A DNA stretch of 37,712 bases from Clostridia bacterium (GCA_017516345.1 JAFXDC010000054.1:1-37712), one strand, 5' to 3'; shown: positions 16,004-24,671, counted from the first letter of the stretch. The notes: generated from the sequence alone by a model not told the origin. Made by a program: numbers and translations.

Positions 16004-16032
16004 AGTATAGACTATTGCAACACAAAAATCAA
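16004..16032 (-). promoter_or_regulatory. Promoter of the HTH-DUF2130-membrane operon
   Basis: On the minus strand TTGATT (16027-16032) and TATACT (16004-16009) are spaced by exactly 17 bases. The predicted leader to the ATG is about 135 bases. From 16033 to 16388 the sequence is AT-rich, with no credible gene. Confidence 0.6.
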
Positions 16033-16388
16033 CTCTTTGTAATGATACTCTTTTGAAGGAATTTCCTATCACTTTTCGTCATCTACTCTTGCCGTTTTCT
16101 CACTCACCTGCTTCGCATTTTTTGTCGCATTTCTTCTCCCACCAAGAAGTGCCTTCACCAGAATCGCTTTTTGCTGTTTTTTACCGAATTTTTACCATTT
16201 TACACCTTGTTTAGGCAATTATATGCGCTTGAGGTTGCTTTTGCCAAGGCTGTTTTTTCCTTGTGTGCTTACGGATCAGATCATACCCAAAATTTTTGGG
16301 GGTAAGGCGGCGACGGTTTTTGAAATGCACGGCAACAAAAAACGCCTTTTAACAAGGCGCAAGTATATTAAAAATTGCAATCTCACTA

Positions 16389-16417
16389 TTGCATACGGCC
16401 GGCTTTTATGATATACT
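16389..16417 (+). promoter_or_regulatory. Promoter of the 16450 gene
   Basis: TTGCAT (16389-16394) and TATACT (16412-16417) are separated by 17 bases, 33 bases before the ATG. Confidence 0.55.
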
Positions 16418-16449
16418 TTTAACAAGAAAAAAATATTGAGGTAATATAT

Positions 16450-17079
16450 ATGTCATCTTTTCAGGATAGAATAAGGCACAATCTTGCACATCCCGAGGAT
16501 CGCGAGGAGGAACGGCTTAACGAAAGTGCAGATCAAAGCGCAAAGGCCCTTGCGGATAAGCTAAGAGGAAATGTGGAGCTGTTCTCCAGGTACCACGATG
16601 GCAACGGCCCGTTTTATATGGCGTATTGTCTCGTGAGCCAAAGCCTTGGCCATTTCTTTACCATCAAGGAGGGGGAGCGCCTCAGCCCGACCATGTTTAA
16701 CAACGGCTCTCGAGTGGACAGCTACAGCATGCAGCCCTTCTGCAAAAAGCTTGCCGACGCTCTGACAAAGGAGCTTGCTCCCGACGGATTTTCGGTTGGG
16801 GAATGGGTGCTTATCGACAGCGTGCTTCCCGGTTGCGACGACAACTCTTACCTGTCGAACATCTCGGGGTTTGATCTCTACCCCGACGGCGTGCTTAAGC
16901 TCAACGTTCTTGATATCGATCCTTATACCCCTTTTACCGACAGGTCGGTATTTTATCGCGGCCTTACCGGCACCGTGAACGCCAAACACACCTACACCCA
17001 AAACGGCAAGGAATTAAAGGTGGATTTCAGGGCCATGGAGCCTCACGCAATGCTTCGCATCAGCTTTATGGCTAAATGA
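16450..17079 (+). CDS. Conserved-looking hypothetical protein
   Basis: The 209-residue soluble protein has no signal peptide or membrane segment. An acidic/basic helical N-terminus (residues 1-45) precedes a mixed alpha/beta region with FTIKEGERLSP, GEWVLIDSVLPG and GFDLYPDGVLKLNVLDIDPY. No family was recognised. The ATG at 16450 follows TTGAGGT, with a consensus promoter just upstream. It lies 130 bases before the HTH-membrane gene pair, which has its own promoter, so a shared role is not shown. Codon use is like that of its neighbours. Confidence 0.75.
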   Translation: MSSFQDRIRHNLAHPEDREEERLNESADQSAKALADKLRGNVELFSRYHDGNGPFYMAYCLVSQSLGHFFTIKEGERLSPTMFNNGSRVDSYSMQPFCKKLADALTKELAPDGFSVGEWVLIDSVLPGCDDNSYLSNISGFDLYPDGVLKLNVLDIDPYTPFTDRSVFYRGLTGTVNAKHTYTQNGKELKVDFRAMEPHAMLRISFMAK

Positions 17080-17142
17080 CCCGCTTTTTTCACTGTTTTT
17101 TTGCCTCTTTTTTGCAAAACCGTGAGGTGGCTTAACGGTCCA

Positions 17143-17171
17143 TTGACTAATTAGCGGCTTTTGCTTATTAT
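17143..17171 (+). promoter_or_regulatory. Promoter of the HTH-membrane gene pair
   Basis: TTGACT (17143-17148) and TATTAT (17166-17171) are spaced by 17 bases, 38 bases upstream of the first ATG. Confidence 0.65.
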
Positions 17172-17209
17172 ATTTGATGAGCTTATTTTATACATAGCGA
17201 GGTGATCCA

Positions 17210-18553
17210 ATGAACAAACGATCCTTTGGCGAATATATCAAGAGTAAGCGTATCCAAAATCACCTTACTCAAAACGAGCTTGCTCTGTTGCTTGCGGTCG
17301 AGGCTTCCACAGTAAAGAGGTGGGAGCGCGGCTCTGCATTGCCCGACAGCGAGCAAATGGAGGGCATATGCCGCATCCTTGATATAAAGGAGCACGAGAC
17401 CGACGCCTCCGAGGCGGTCTGCCAAAGCATGACGAGCGCGGCACGCTCCGTCACCCCTCAAGCACCCGCCCCCCGCAAGGCAAGCAAGGGGTATACCGCC
17501 TGCAAGTGGATATTCTTTGGCGCTTTTATGGCGCTGGTCCTCTTTGGAGGCGTATACTTTTTAAAACATATACAATTGTTTAGCTCCACCAGCTTTTTTG
17601 ATGAATTGTTTGATGCTCTTAAGCCTCTCAGCGTTGGAAAGGAGCTCTCGTACTCATACAGGGACTTCTTACCGTTAAGTACCATCCTGTTTGGAGGCAT
17701 TGTCATACTTGGTATATTCTCAGCAATAATGCTGAAGGTCACGGGCAAGGGTCAGCCCGTCACGGGCAGACGGTCCCGCCCCATCGGCGTCGCGGGCGCG
17801 ATACTGCTGTGTATCGGCTCGGTGGCATGGATATTGCTTAACAGCACACATATCCCCGGCATTTACTCCGCAATGGCACAGGAGCACCCTTTACCCATAT
17901 TTGTATCAGCCTTGGGTGCCGTCGGAATCGCGGTCTGCCTGCTGCTTAAAAAGCCAAGGCTTTGCGGAATTTTTGCAATTCTGCCCCTGCTCTTTGCCGC
18001 ACATAGGCTTGTAGGGGTGATACCCTTGGTCATGTACGGAATAAAAGACCTTGCACTGGTGCTCGACACCTATCTTCCCATACTTTTTGAGCTTGTTTTC
18101 TTTATTCTCTTTATCATCAAGTGCTTTAAAAGGAGCACGGGGCTTAACACCCCCTTGGTCATTTTTACCGTCATATTCCTGGCATACACCTTCAATCGCA
18201 TACCCCATGACTTTACGTTTATAGAAAGGTCGGTGCTTATGTTTTATCTCTCCGCACGGTATCTCGGCCTTGCACTGCTGTGTGCATCCCGGGTGCGCCT
18301 CAAGCGCTCCTTTGTTACCGACGCCATGCGATGCCTTGCAAAGCCCGCCCCCTTCATTTTGGGCGCACTGGCCGCCCTCGGAGCAACACTTGTTATCCAA
18401 GTCCTCGTAGACACCATCAACGTTTCCACCGCAACGATCATCATATTGCTTTTTCTCCTTTTCTCCTACCCGATATTCTTTGTATTTCTCTTTTCCATGC
18501 TTCTCTTCCCCAAGCCCAAGACCGCAACGCAATATCAACGAGGTAATATATGA
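17210..18553 (+). CDS. XRE-type HTH protein fused to a polytopic membrane module
   Basis: In this 447-residue protein, residues 1 to about 60 are a Cro/C1-type HTH (SKRIQNHLTQNELALLLAV, then STVKRWERG, then CRILDI). A Pro/Ala linker follows, and from about residue 93 there are roughly ten hydrophobic helices. The membrane part carries motifs shared with its neighbour: KKPRLCGIF, IIKCFKRSTGLN, and KRSFVTDA followed by APFILG. A DNA-binding domain tethered to the membrane suggests a membrane-embedded sensor acting on nearby promoters. The ATG at 17210 follows GAGGTGA. Its stop overlaps the next start (ATGA), so the pair is translationally coupled. Confidence 0.85.
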   Translation: MNKRSFGEYIKSKRIQNHLTQNELALLLAVEASTVKRWERGSALPDSEQMEGICRILDIKEHETDASEAVCQSMTSAARSVTPQAPAPRKASKGYTACKWIFFGAFMALVLFGGVYFLKHIQLFSSTSFFDELFDALKPLSVGKELSYSYRDFLPLSTILFGGIVILGIFSAIMLKVTGKGQPVTGRRSRPIGVAGAILLCIGSVAWILLNSTHIPGIYSAMAQEHPLPIFVSALGAVGIAVCLLLKKPRLCGIFAILPLLFAAHRLVGVIPLVMYGIKDLALVLDTYLPILFELVFFILFIIKCFKRSTGLNTPLVIFTVIFLAYTFNRIPHDFTFIERSVLMFYLSARYLGLALLCASRVRLKRSFVTDAMRCLAKPAPFILGALAALGATLVIQVLVDTINVSTATIIILLFLLFSYPIFFVFLFSMLLFPKPKTATQYQRGNI

Positions 18554-20943
18554 GCGACAGATCGCTATTCGGCGCACTCATAAAAAGTAAGCGCATACAA
18601 AAAAATCTTACCCAAAACGAGCTTGCACTGCTGCTCTCGGTGTCAAAAAGTGCCGTCAGCAAGTGGGAGCGCGGGGTATCATACCCTGATATCACCATTG
18701 TGAGCAATCTTTGCCGCGTGCTTGATATCAAGGAGGAGGACTTTCTGCGTGCGGTCAATCAAAAAGCCGATGAGCCCGCGCACGAGGACTGCGATGCATC
18801 AGGTGATGCATTACCCGTCGCGCCTTGCCCGCAAGAGCGTCCCAGCACCTTATACAGCGTATTAAAGTGGGTGTTTTTAGGGGTTTTTGCCTTTATTTTC
18901 ACTCTGCTTGGTACAAGGATAGAGAGTCTGCACACATCTTTCCTTCATTCCTCCAGGCTGTTTAAATTGCTTTTTGCCCCAAACAGTCTATCCTTAAACA
19001 ACGGGCTCAACCTTTTTATATTTATTTTTCTTATTCTTGTCTCTACCGCGGTTATAGTTTTCGGTGTATTTTATAAAAGGACCGAGAAGAGCCTTGAGAG
19101 TTGCCGCAACGGGAGGAAATCACGAATACTTGCAATGCTTGCGGGACTGTTTTTCTTTGCCACAAGCGCCGTAAGCATTATTGCATATGCAGAAATACTG
19201 TCTTTACAATCCCTACTGCTTGAAGCGGCGGTGCTCCTTGGCGGTGCAGGTATATTTTTAAGCGCTCTTGCAAAAAAGAGGAGGCTTTGCGCTTGCTTTG
19301 TCACCCTCCCCCTGCTTTACTACACTTACCGGCTTGTTTACTATATAATTCGTTTTGTAAGCTCCTCGTTTAATGATTCGTGGTTAGACAGTATCCTTTT
19401 ATACCTTATCACGGTGGCGCTTATGGTGCTTTACATAATAAAATCCCTTGCTCCTAAGGCAAGACTGAACCTGCCGATACTGTTGCTTTGTATACCCTTT
19501 GGATATGAGCTGATTTTTCGTATTTATCCGACGGAATCTTTTATTTCTTCTCCTCTTTCCTTGATAACCAACAGCGCATTCCAGGCCAGCTTTATTCTGC
19601 TTGCCGCTTCCGCAGTTAATTTTAAAAGAAGCTTTATAACCGACTCTCTTGCCATTGTTAAGAGGTTTTCCCCATTTGTCTTTGGCACATTTGCCACTCT
19701 GTTTACTATATTCGCTATAATGGGACATCTTTTTCATATGCAAGTAATAGACCGCATATCATACGACCTTTTCCCGTTGTTTATGATATTTGCCACGCTG
19801 TCGGTGGCTTGCCTTATGGTAATCGTCTTTGTGCCAAAGCCGCAGGGCGAGCTGTACAAGCCCGCAGCAATGCCATCCGCCGCACCAAGGCAAGGGGTTA
19901 TGTACACCGTATGCAAATGGGTGTGCTTTGGTATATCTTTGGCAATTATAGTAATGATCGCCATATATTATCAATCCTTTGAAAATACCTTAATAAATAA
20001 TCATTTCCTTGAAAACGTTGTTTCTGCTTTGTTTGATCCCAAGCATTACTTTCACACCTACGACAATCTCCGTGACACCACCCTTTTGTTGCTATTTATA
20101 ATTGCCGTCACGGTTGTGGCCTGCATTATATTTATGAAAAAAACACCTCGCACAGAGGTGCTTGAAAACAAGCAAAGAGTGCCTGCCGCAATTTTCGGTT
20201 GCGCTTGCATTTTGGTTGCAAGCATAATTTTTCCGTTTGGCACCGTTTACGGTCGGGCTCTGACCTTTACGGATTTCCTTGCGTGCATCCCCGCCGTAAT
20301 TGGCAGTATTGGTATAATTTTATCTTTGCTTTTCAAAAAACGCTCCTTGTGCGGTTGCTTTGCGATGTTGACGGCTGCGTATGTAATTATCGATCTGATA
20401 TGTCACGGTGCATATATATCCCATATATTAACCTATGAAGCCCAGAAATCCATCCCATTGCTTTTTGAGCTTATTTGGCCTAGCCTTGTTCAAATTGCCC
20501 TGCTCTGCATTTACGCTGTAAAATGCTTCAGGCCGCACGCCCGACTTAATATAGCCCTTGTAATCCTTGCTTGTGGGCTTGGTCAGATGTATCTTGTGGA
20601 CGGGTTTATAAATTTCTGCTACCACACGTTGACGCCAAGCTATTCGGATTTTGCCACTACGTTGCTTAATCTCGGTCTTGTTATACTTGCATTGTCTAGC
20701 GTTACCCTCAAACACTCCTTTGTTACAGATGCACTACAAACCCTTGCAATACCCACTCCATTCATTTTGGGCGGTATTATCACCTTTGTTTTGTTCAGTT
20801 GCGTTATAATATCAAGTGATCTAGACCCCGTTTTATACCTCTCAACATATTTTACCGCTTCAGACGTCGCCTTTTTGGGCACCGTTTCCACCGCTTGTGT
20901 ATTGCTTTTGCCATTTGTTCCGCATTACGGTCGTAAGCAGTAG
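18550..20943 (+). CDS. XRE-type HTH protein with two tandem membrane modules
   Basis: The 797-residue paralogue of the preceding protein has an HTH at 1-60 (SKRIQKNLTQNELALLLSV, SAVSKWERG) almost identical in its core. Two copies of the membrane module follow, at about 99-438 and 450-797. Each copy repeats the same landmarks: LKWVFLG/CKWVCFG at its start, KKRRLC/KKRSLC mid-way, PKARLN/PHARLN, then KRSFITD/KHSFVTD followed by SPFVFG/TPFILG. About twenty helices are predicted. Internal duplication of the single module in the neighbouring gene is the simplest origin. The role is probably sensing at the membrane coupled to transcription; no ligand-binding motif was seen. Confidence 0.85.
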   Translation: MSDRSLFGALIKSKRIQKNLTQNELALLLSVSKSAVSKWERGVSYPDITIVSNLCRVLDIKEEDFLRAVNQKADEPAHEDCDASGDALPVAPCPQERPSTLYSVLKWVFLGVFAFIFTLLGTRIESLHTSFLHSSRLFKLLFAPNSLSLNNGLNLFIFIFLILVSTAVIVFGVFYKRTEKSLESCRNGRKSRILAMLAGLFFFATSAVSIIAYAEILSLQSLLLEAAVLLGGAGIFLSALAKKRRLCACFVTLPLLYYTYRLVYYIIRFVSSSFNDSWLDSILLYLITVALMVLYIIKSLAPKARLNLPILLLCIPFGYELIFRIYPTESFISSPLSLITNSAFQASFILLAASAVNFKRSFITDSLAIVKRFSPFVFGTFATLFTIFAIMGHLFHMQVIDRISYDLFPLFMIFATLSVACLMVIVFVPKPQGELYKPAAMPSAAPRQGVMYTVCKWVCFGISLAIIVMIAIYYQSFENTLINNHFLENVVSALFDPKHYFHTYDNLRDTTLLLLFIIAVTVVACIIFMKKTPRTEVLENKQRVPAAIFGCACILVASIIFPFGTVYGRALTFTDFLACIPAVIGSIGIILSLLFKKRSLCGCFAMLTAAYVIIDLICHGAYISHILTYEAQKSIPLLFELIWPSLVQIALLCIYAVKCFRPHARLNIALVILACGLGQMYLVDGFINFCYHTLTPSYSDFATTLLNLGLVILALSSVTLKHSFVTDALQTLAIPTPFILGGIITFVLFSCVIISSDLDPVLYLSTYFTASDVAFLGTVSTACVLLLPFVPHYGRKQ

Positions 20944-20961
20944 GATATCTAAAATTATAAC

Positions 20962-20984
20962 CCTCGGCTCTGCCGAGGTTTTTT
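20962..20984 (+). terminator. Terminator of the HTH-membrane operon
   Basis: The CCTCGGC/GCCGAGG stem (20962-20978) is followed by six T. Confidence 0.85.
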
Positions 20985-21111
20985 GTATTTACGATATGAC
21001 AAATCTTCTCGCCCGAGATAACCGAATAAAAACAGGACCGAACGCTAGATCCCCGTCCTATTATAATTTTATATATTAAGCTCTGAATAACCCTTGCCCG
21101 CCTTAAAAAAT

Positions 21112-21137
21112 AAAAGCACGCTTTAAAGCGTGCTTTT
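21112..21137. terminator. Bidirectional terminator
   Basis: The symmetrical stem AAAAGCACGCTTTAAAGCGTGCTTTT lies 17 bases after the stop of the minus-strand gene at 21155 and has T tracts on both strands. Confidence 0.75.
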
Positions 21138-21154
21138 AATGTGTTTGTTATGCC

Positions 21155-21991
21155 TTATCCGAGTATATCCTCAATACTCTCCCCTGCAAGGTAGCGGGTT
21201 GCAATGTAAGAATAATCGTGGGAATCGGTTATGCTTGTATTGTTATAAATGTAATGTTCATTGCCAAGGAAATCGTAAAGATCCTGCATATCGCTATTTA
21301 GTTGGGTGATATCCGCACCGGCAGCCTTGCGCGCATCGAATATTTCAAGCATTTCTCCTGCAAACAAAGAAATCTTGAGCTTTTGAGAATATACAAAATA
21401 GTTACGCGTAGAGAGGCTGTCAGCATTTTCTACTCCGCCAAAGGCTTTTTCAATTAATGCCATTCTTTCAGTGTATTTCTGTACTCCGTATACATACATA
21501 TTCGAAAGCTCTATACGCTTCTGCTCATAAAGGGGCTCGCCAACCGCAATTGCGTCAGCATATTGCTCATACATTAGCTTTTGCGCAAGTCTGTCCGCAA
21601 ATCCTTCAATTTTCATTGCTTCATCAAAGGACATCTTTGCCAGGGTCTCGTCAATATCCTTGTACTCCTCAAGTCTTGCGGTTATCTGCTCGTAGCTCAT
21701 TTTTTTCATTTCTGCCGAAGCATTAAGGTAGACCAGCATTTCATCTTCCGTCATTTCCTTTTCCTGCAGCACCGACAAAAGAACCTGCCCCGCCTCGGAA
21801 TCGGATGATACCCCAAGCTCCTGCATGGTCTTGTCGATATTTGCTTGCTTTTCTGCTGCCTTTGCCGCCGCTTTTTCTGCCGCTTGAGCCTCTGCGTTCT
21901 TGTTTGCCGCATCCACAGCAAAGCCTACGATTGTTCCTGTAAGTAACACCACTGCCGTTATCAAAGCCACTATTAACAGTTTCTTTTTCAT
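21155..21991 (-). CDS. Membrane-anchored Ala/Lys-rich coiled-coil protein (copy 1)
   Basis: The 278-residue protein has a lysine-led hydrophobic N-terminus (KKKLLIVALITAVVLLTG) without a lipobox Cys, so it is a signal anchor or cleaved signal peptide. An Ala/Glu/Lys-rich coiled coil (about 30-55) and a helical domain ending in ATRYLAGESIEDILG follow. It is a paralogue of the gene immediately upstream: signal region, the segment IDKTMQELGVSSDSEAGQVL and the C-terminal motif are nearly identical, while the middle has diverged. No family was recognised. The ATG at 21991 follows AAAGGATG. Confidence 0.8.
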   Translation of the reverse strand: MKKKLLIVALITAVVLLTGTIVGFAVDAANKNAEAQAAEKAAAKAAEKQANIDKTMQELGVSSDSEAGQVLLSVLQEKEMTEDEMLVYLNASAEMKKMSYEQITARLEEYKDIDETLAKMSFDEAMKIEGFADRLAQKLMYEQYADAIAVGEPLYEQKRIELSNMYVYGVQKYTERMALIEKAFGGVENADSLSTRNYFVYSQKLKISLFAGEMLEIFDARKAAGADITQLNSDMQDLYDFLGNEHYIYNNTSITDSHDYSYIATRYLAGESIEDILG

Positions 21992-22044
21992 AATATCATC
22001 CTTTCCTTTAAAATATCGGCTTGATATGCAATTATCTCACCTAT

Positions 22045-22074
22045 ATTATAATGTAATAAATATACCCGTGTCAA
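22045..22074 (-). promoter_or_regulatory. Promoter of copy 1
   Basis: On the minus strand TTGACA (22069-22074), 18-base spacer and TATAAT (22045-22050) are present. The -35 overlaps the stop codon of the upstream paralogue. The whole leader is a near copy of the one at 23035-23064. Confidence 0.75.
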
Positions 22075-22973
22075 TATCCGACTATATCCTCAATGCTCTC
22101 CCCTGCAAGGTAGCGGGTTGCAATATCAGGCGCAGACCATTCTTCGGAAGAGTCTAAACCGCTATATATTTTGCTCTGCTCTCCGACATAGTCGATAATA
22201 TCCTGAATGTCCTGGTTAAGTTGATCAATATCTGCTCCATTTGCTTTATTTTGTTCAAACATTGCCAGCATCTCGCCTGCGAACTCGCCGATTTTTATTT
22301 TTTGTTCTGAGGCAAATATCATTTCCAAAGCATTGGTTACTGCGGCGGGGTTATCTTTATTAGCTTCCAAATATTCTTTCCATGAATCTATGTTCATCTG
22401 ACACATTCTCGGGCCGTTTTCCGCAATATTTGATAACGCAATATATTTTTGTTTATACAACGCTTCACCCGTTGCAATGCTTTGAGCGTAATCTCTGTAA
22501 GCAAGCATTTCGGCGGTTCTTTGCATAAACGTCTCATCCTTCATGGCTTCCTCCCAAGGCACCGTTTTTAAGGTCTCCTCGATATCCTTATATTCCTCAA
22601 GCTTTGCCATAACCTGTGCATGATTCATTTTTTTCATTTCTTCCGAAGCGTTAAGATAGGCTTGCATTTCGGTTTCTGTCATTTCTTTTTTCTGTAAGAC
22701 CTCAAGCAATACCTGACCCGCCTCGGAATCGGATGATACCCCAAGCTCCTGCATGGTCTTGTCGATATTTGCTTGCTTTTCTGCTGCCTTTGCTGCAGCT
22801 TTTTCTGCCGCTTGAGCCTCTGCGCTCTTGTTTGCCGCCGCTTTTGCAGCCGCTTTGGCGGCGGCCTGAGCCTGAGCGCTCTTATTTGCCGCATCCACAG
22901 CAAAGCCTACGATGATTCCTGTAAGTAACACCACCGCCGTTATCAAAGCCACTATTAACAGTTTCTTTTTCAT
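22071..22973 (-). CDS. Membrane-anchored Ala/Lys-rich coiled-coil protein (copy 2)
   Basis: The 300-residue paralogue of the gene at 21155 has the same N-terminal anchor and the same C-terminal ATRYLAGESIEDI motif. Its Ala/Lys coiled coil is longer because the block NKSA-x-AQAA-x-KAAAKAA occurs twice, an in-frame duplication visible in the DNA around 22785-22890. The middle domain is diverged from copy 1. The ATG at 22973 is used, as AAAGGATG precedes it; an in-frame upstream ATG at 23021 lies inside the promoter-leader copy. Both proteins probably face outward from the membrane; the role is unknown. Confidence 0.8.
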   Translation of the reverse strand: MKKKLLIVALITAVVLLTGIIVGFAVDAANKSAQAQAAAKAAAKAAANKSAEAQAAEKAAAKAAEKQANIDKTMQELGVSSDSEAGQVLLEVLQKKEMTETEMQAYLNASEEMKKMNHAQVMAKLEEYKDIEETLKTVPWEEAMKDETFMQRTAEMLAYRDYAQSIATGEALYKQKYIALSNIAENGPRMCQMNIDSWKEYLEANKDNPAAVTNALEMIFASEQKIKIGEFAGEMLAMFEQNKANGADIDQLNQDIQDIIDYVGEQSKIYSGLDSSEEWSAPDIATRYLAGESIEDIVGY

Positions 22974-23034
22974 AATATCATCCTTTCCTTTTAAATATCG
23001 GCATATCTGCTTGATATGCAATTATCACACCTAT

Positions 23035-23064
23035 ATTATAATATAATAAAAATACCCGTGTCAA
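23035..23064 (-). promoter_or_regulatory. Promoter of copy 2
   Basis: On the minus strand TTGACA (23059-23064) and TATAAT (23035-23040) have an 18-base spacer. The -35 and following CGGGTATAT match the copy 1 promoter. Confidence 0.75.
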
Positions 23065-23080
23065 TGGGCAAATGCGGAAT

Positions 23081-23113
23081 AGTTGTAAAATATTTGTAAA
23101 ATAGTTGTAAAAT
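23081..23113. repeat. Three tandem 11-bp repeats upstream of the copy 2 promoter
   Basis: AGTTGTAAAAT, ATTTGTAAAAT and AGTTGTAAAAT lie head to tail, 17 bases upstream of the -35. The 11-bp period is close to one helical turn, so it could be a one-face activator-binding array or an UP-like element. The copy 1 promoter lacks it. Confidence 0.7.
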
Positions 23114-23160
23114 CCTAGGTGTTTTATATGGGCAGACCGCGTCGGAGGAATGACCAAATG

Positions 23161-23191
23161 AAAAAAGACACTCTCAAAGGAGAGTGTCTTT
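23161..23191 (-). terminator. Terminator of the solute-binding protein operon
   Basis: The 12-bp perfect stem (23164-23175 with 23180-23191), loop AAAG, is followed on the minus strand by T residues. Confidence 0.85.
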
Positions 23192-23210
23192 ATAAGTATT
23201 AATTTATCAA

Positions 23211-24671
23211 TTAATATCCGAGCTTCTCAGCAAGGAAGATGTTAAGAGCATCCTTCTTAGCGGCATAATCAAGCTCAGGAGTGGACTCACCCTTAAGCCA
23301 GGAATCCATGGGAAGGGTGGTAAGGTGACCAACACCGTTGGTGCCGAAATCCCAGTAAGCCATGTAGGAAACGGTTATGTTCTTTTCAATGGCATCCTTA
23401 AGGATCTTGATGGACTCGTTATCCTGGAAGTACAGGCTTGCCTGAGACTCAAGAAGCATTACAGCCTCTGCGCTGTCGGCAGCGTACTGAGGACCGTTGT
23501 AAAGGCTGAGGCACTGTACAACGCCTGCCATGTTGTCATGGCCCTTGAATGCGGAGAAGGGAGTATACCAGTCTCTGCTGCTGGCGTAATCGGTAGCATC
23601 GGGTCCCTTGGGGTTAAGAACGATACCGTACTGGATGTTCTCGTTCTGATAGATGGCACCGCCCTGGTTCTCGCCCTCCCATGCACGGTTAGCATAGGTA
23701 ACCATGAAGGTGGACTGACCGTCTCTGAAGAAGGGAGCCTCCTCCTGCCAGTAGCCGTTGGTGTTAAGAACAACGCCGTCGTCCTTGGCAAGCTGAATGA
23801 AGAAGTTTACAGCCTTAAGAGCCTGGGGAGAATCAGCGGTGAACTCGGGACAGCCCTGCTCGTTGTTGGTAAGAACTGCACCGCCGTTGGAGTAGATAAG
23901 AGCATAAACGCTCAGGTAGTTACGGGTATTGGTTACGCCGTATACGTTCTTGTCAAGATCGGTGCAATCGATGCACATCTGACGGAATGCGTCAAAGGTC
24001 CACTCGCCCTTGTTGTAAAGGTCATAGATCTCGGAAGCGCTGTGTCCGCCTGCAGCAAGCAGATCCTTGTTGAAGTAGGTAACCATGTTAAGGGCAGCCG
24101 CGCCGATGCCGATCTCCTGAGGAACGACAACGTGGAGCTTACCGCCATAGTAGCCTACTGCCTCGGTAGCGGACTGATCCCAATAACGGTTATCCTTGAA
24201 GTTGGTGTACTCGATGTACTCGTTAAAGTCTACGTAGTAGGATGCGGGGGACAGACCGCCTGCATTGATGGAAAGCGGAATGAAGCAAGGACCACCCATG
24301 TTGTAGATGTCGCAGATGGACTCGCCTGCAGCGGCGGCTGCGGGAACCTGAGAGGGCCAATCGTTACCGTAGGAGTTAGCGATCCAGGTGATGGTTACGC
24401 CGTACTCCTGCTGGAAGTCAAGCCAACGCTGACGGTTCTCCTGAGCACGTACGCCTGTTACGCCGTCAACCCAAAGGTTCTCTACGGTGGTGTTTACAAA
24501 GTAGATCTTGTAAACGTCGCCGGCCTTCATGACGATCTCAAGCTCTTCCTCTACCGTTCCGGTAGGAGTGGGAGCAGGTGTTGGTGTGCCGTCGCCCGGG
24601 GTCTGACATCCAACCATAACAAAGGCCAGAGCAACAACACAAAGCAACAAAGCAATTACACTTTTTTTCAT
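23211..24671 (-). CDS. ABC transporter sugar-type substrate-binding lipoprotein
   Basis: The 486-residue protein has a lipoprotein signal ending in FVMVGC and a Thr/Pro/Gly spacer (PTPAPTPTGT). Its body is typical of family 1 extracellular solute-binding proteins: ENRQRWLDFQQEYGVTITW near the start, a GGKLHVVVPQEIG strand, NMVTYFNKDLLAAGG, and NKGEWTFDAFRQMC. These proteins bind sugars or glycosides outside the cell and deliver them to an ABC permease. No permease or ATPase gene lies nearby, so it is an orphan in this window. The start at 24671 follows AAAGGAG. It is the second gene of an operon with the 924-residue lipoprotein. Confidence 0.9.
   Translation of the reverse strand: MKKSVIALLLCVVALAFVMVGCQTPGDGTPTPAPTPTGTVEEELEIVMKAGDVYKIYFVNTTVENLWVDGVTGVRAQENRQRWLDFQQEYGVTITWIANSYGNDWPSQVPAAAAAGESICDIYNMGGPCFIPLSINAGGLSPASYYVDFNEYIEYTNFKDNRYWDQSATEAVGYYGGKLHVVVPQEIGIGAAALNMVTYFNKDLLAAGGHSASEIYDLYNKGEWTFDAFRQMCIDCTDLDKNVYGVTNTRNYLSVYALIYSNGGAVLTNNEQGCPEFTADSPQALKAVNFFIQLAKDDGVVLNTNGYWQEEAPFFRDGQSTFMVTYANRAWEGENQGGAIYQNENIQYGIVLNPKGPDATDYASSRDWYTPFSAFKGHDNMAGVVQCLSLYNGPQYAADSAEAVMLLESQASLYFQDNESIKILKDAIEKNITVSYMAYWDFGTNGVGHLTTLPMDSWLKGESTPELDYAAKKDALNIFLAEKLGY

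Noticed and set aside
16223..16411. Plus-strand 62-codon open frame before the 16450 gene
   Set aside because: No ribosome binding site or recognisable domain, and it overlaps the promoter of the real gene.
23081..23113. CRISPR-like or iteron origin interpretation of the 11-bp repeats
   Set aside because: Repeats are contiguous without spacers, only three in number, with no cas or replication gene; a promoter-proximal site fits better.
23144..23203. Tiny plus-strand reading frames after GGAGG (three and fourteen codons)
   Set aside because: They overlap the terminator of the solute-binding operon and have no independent support.
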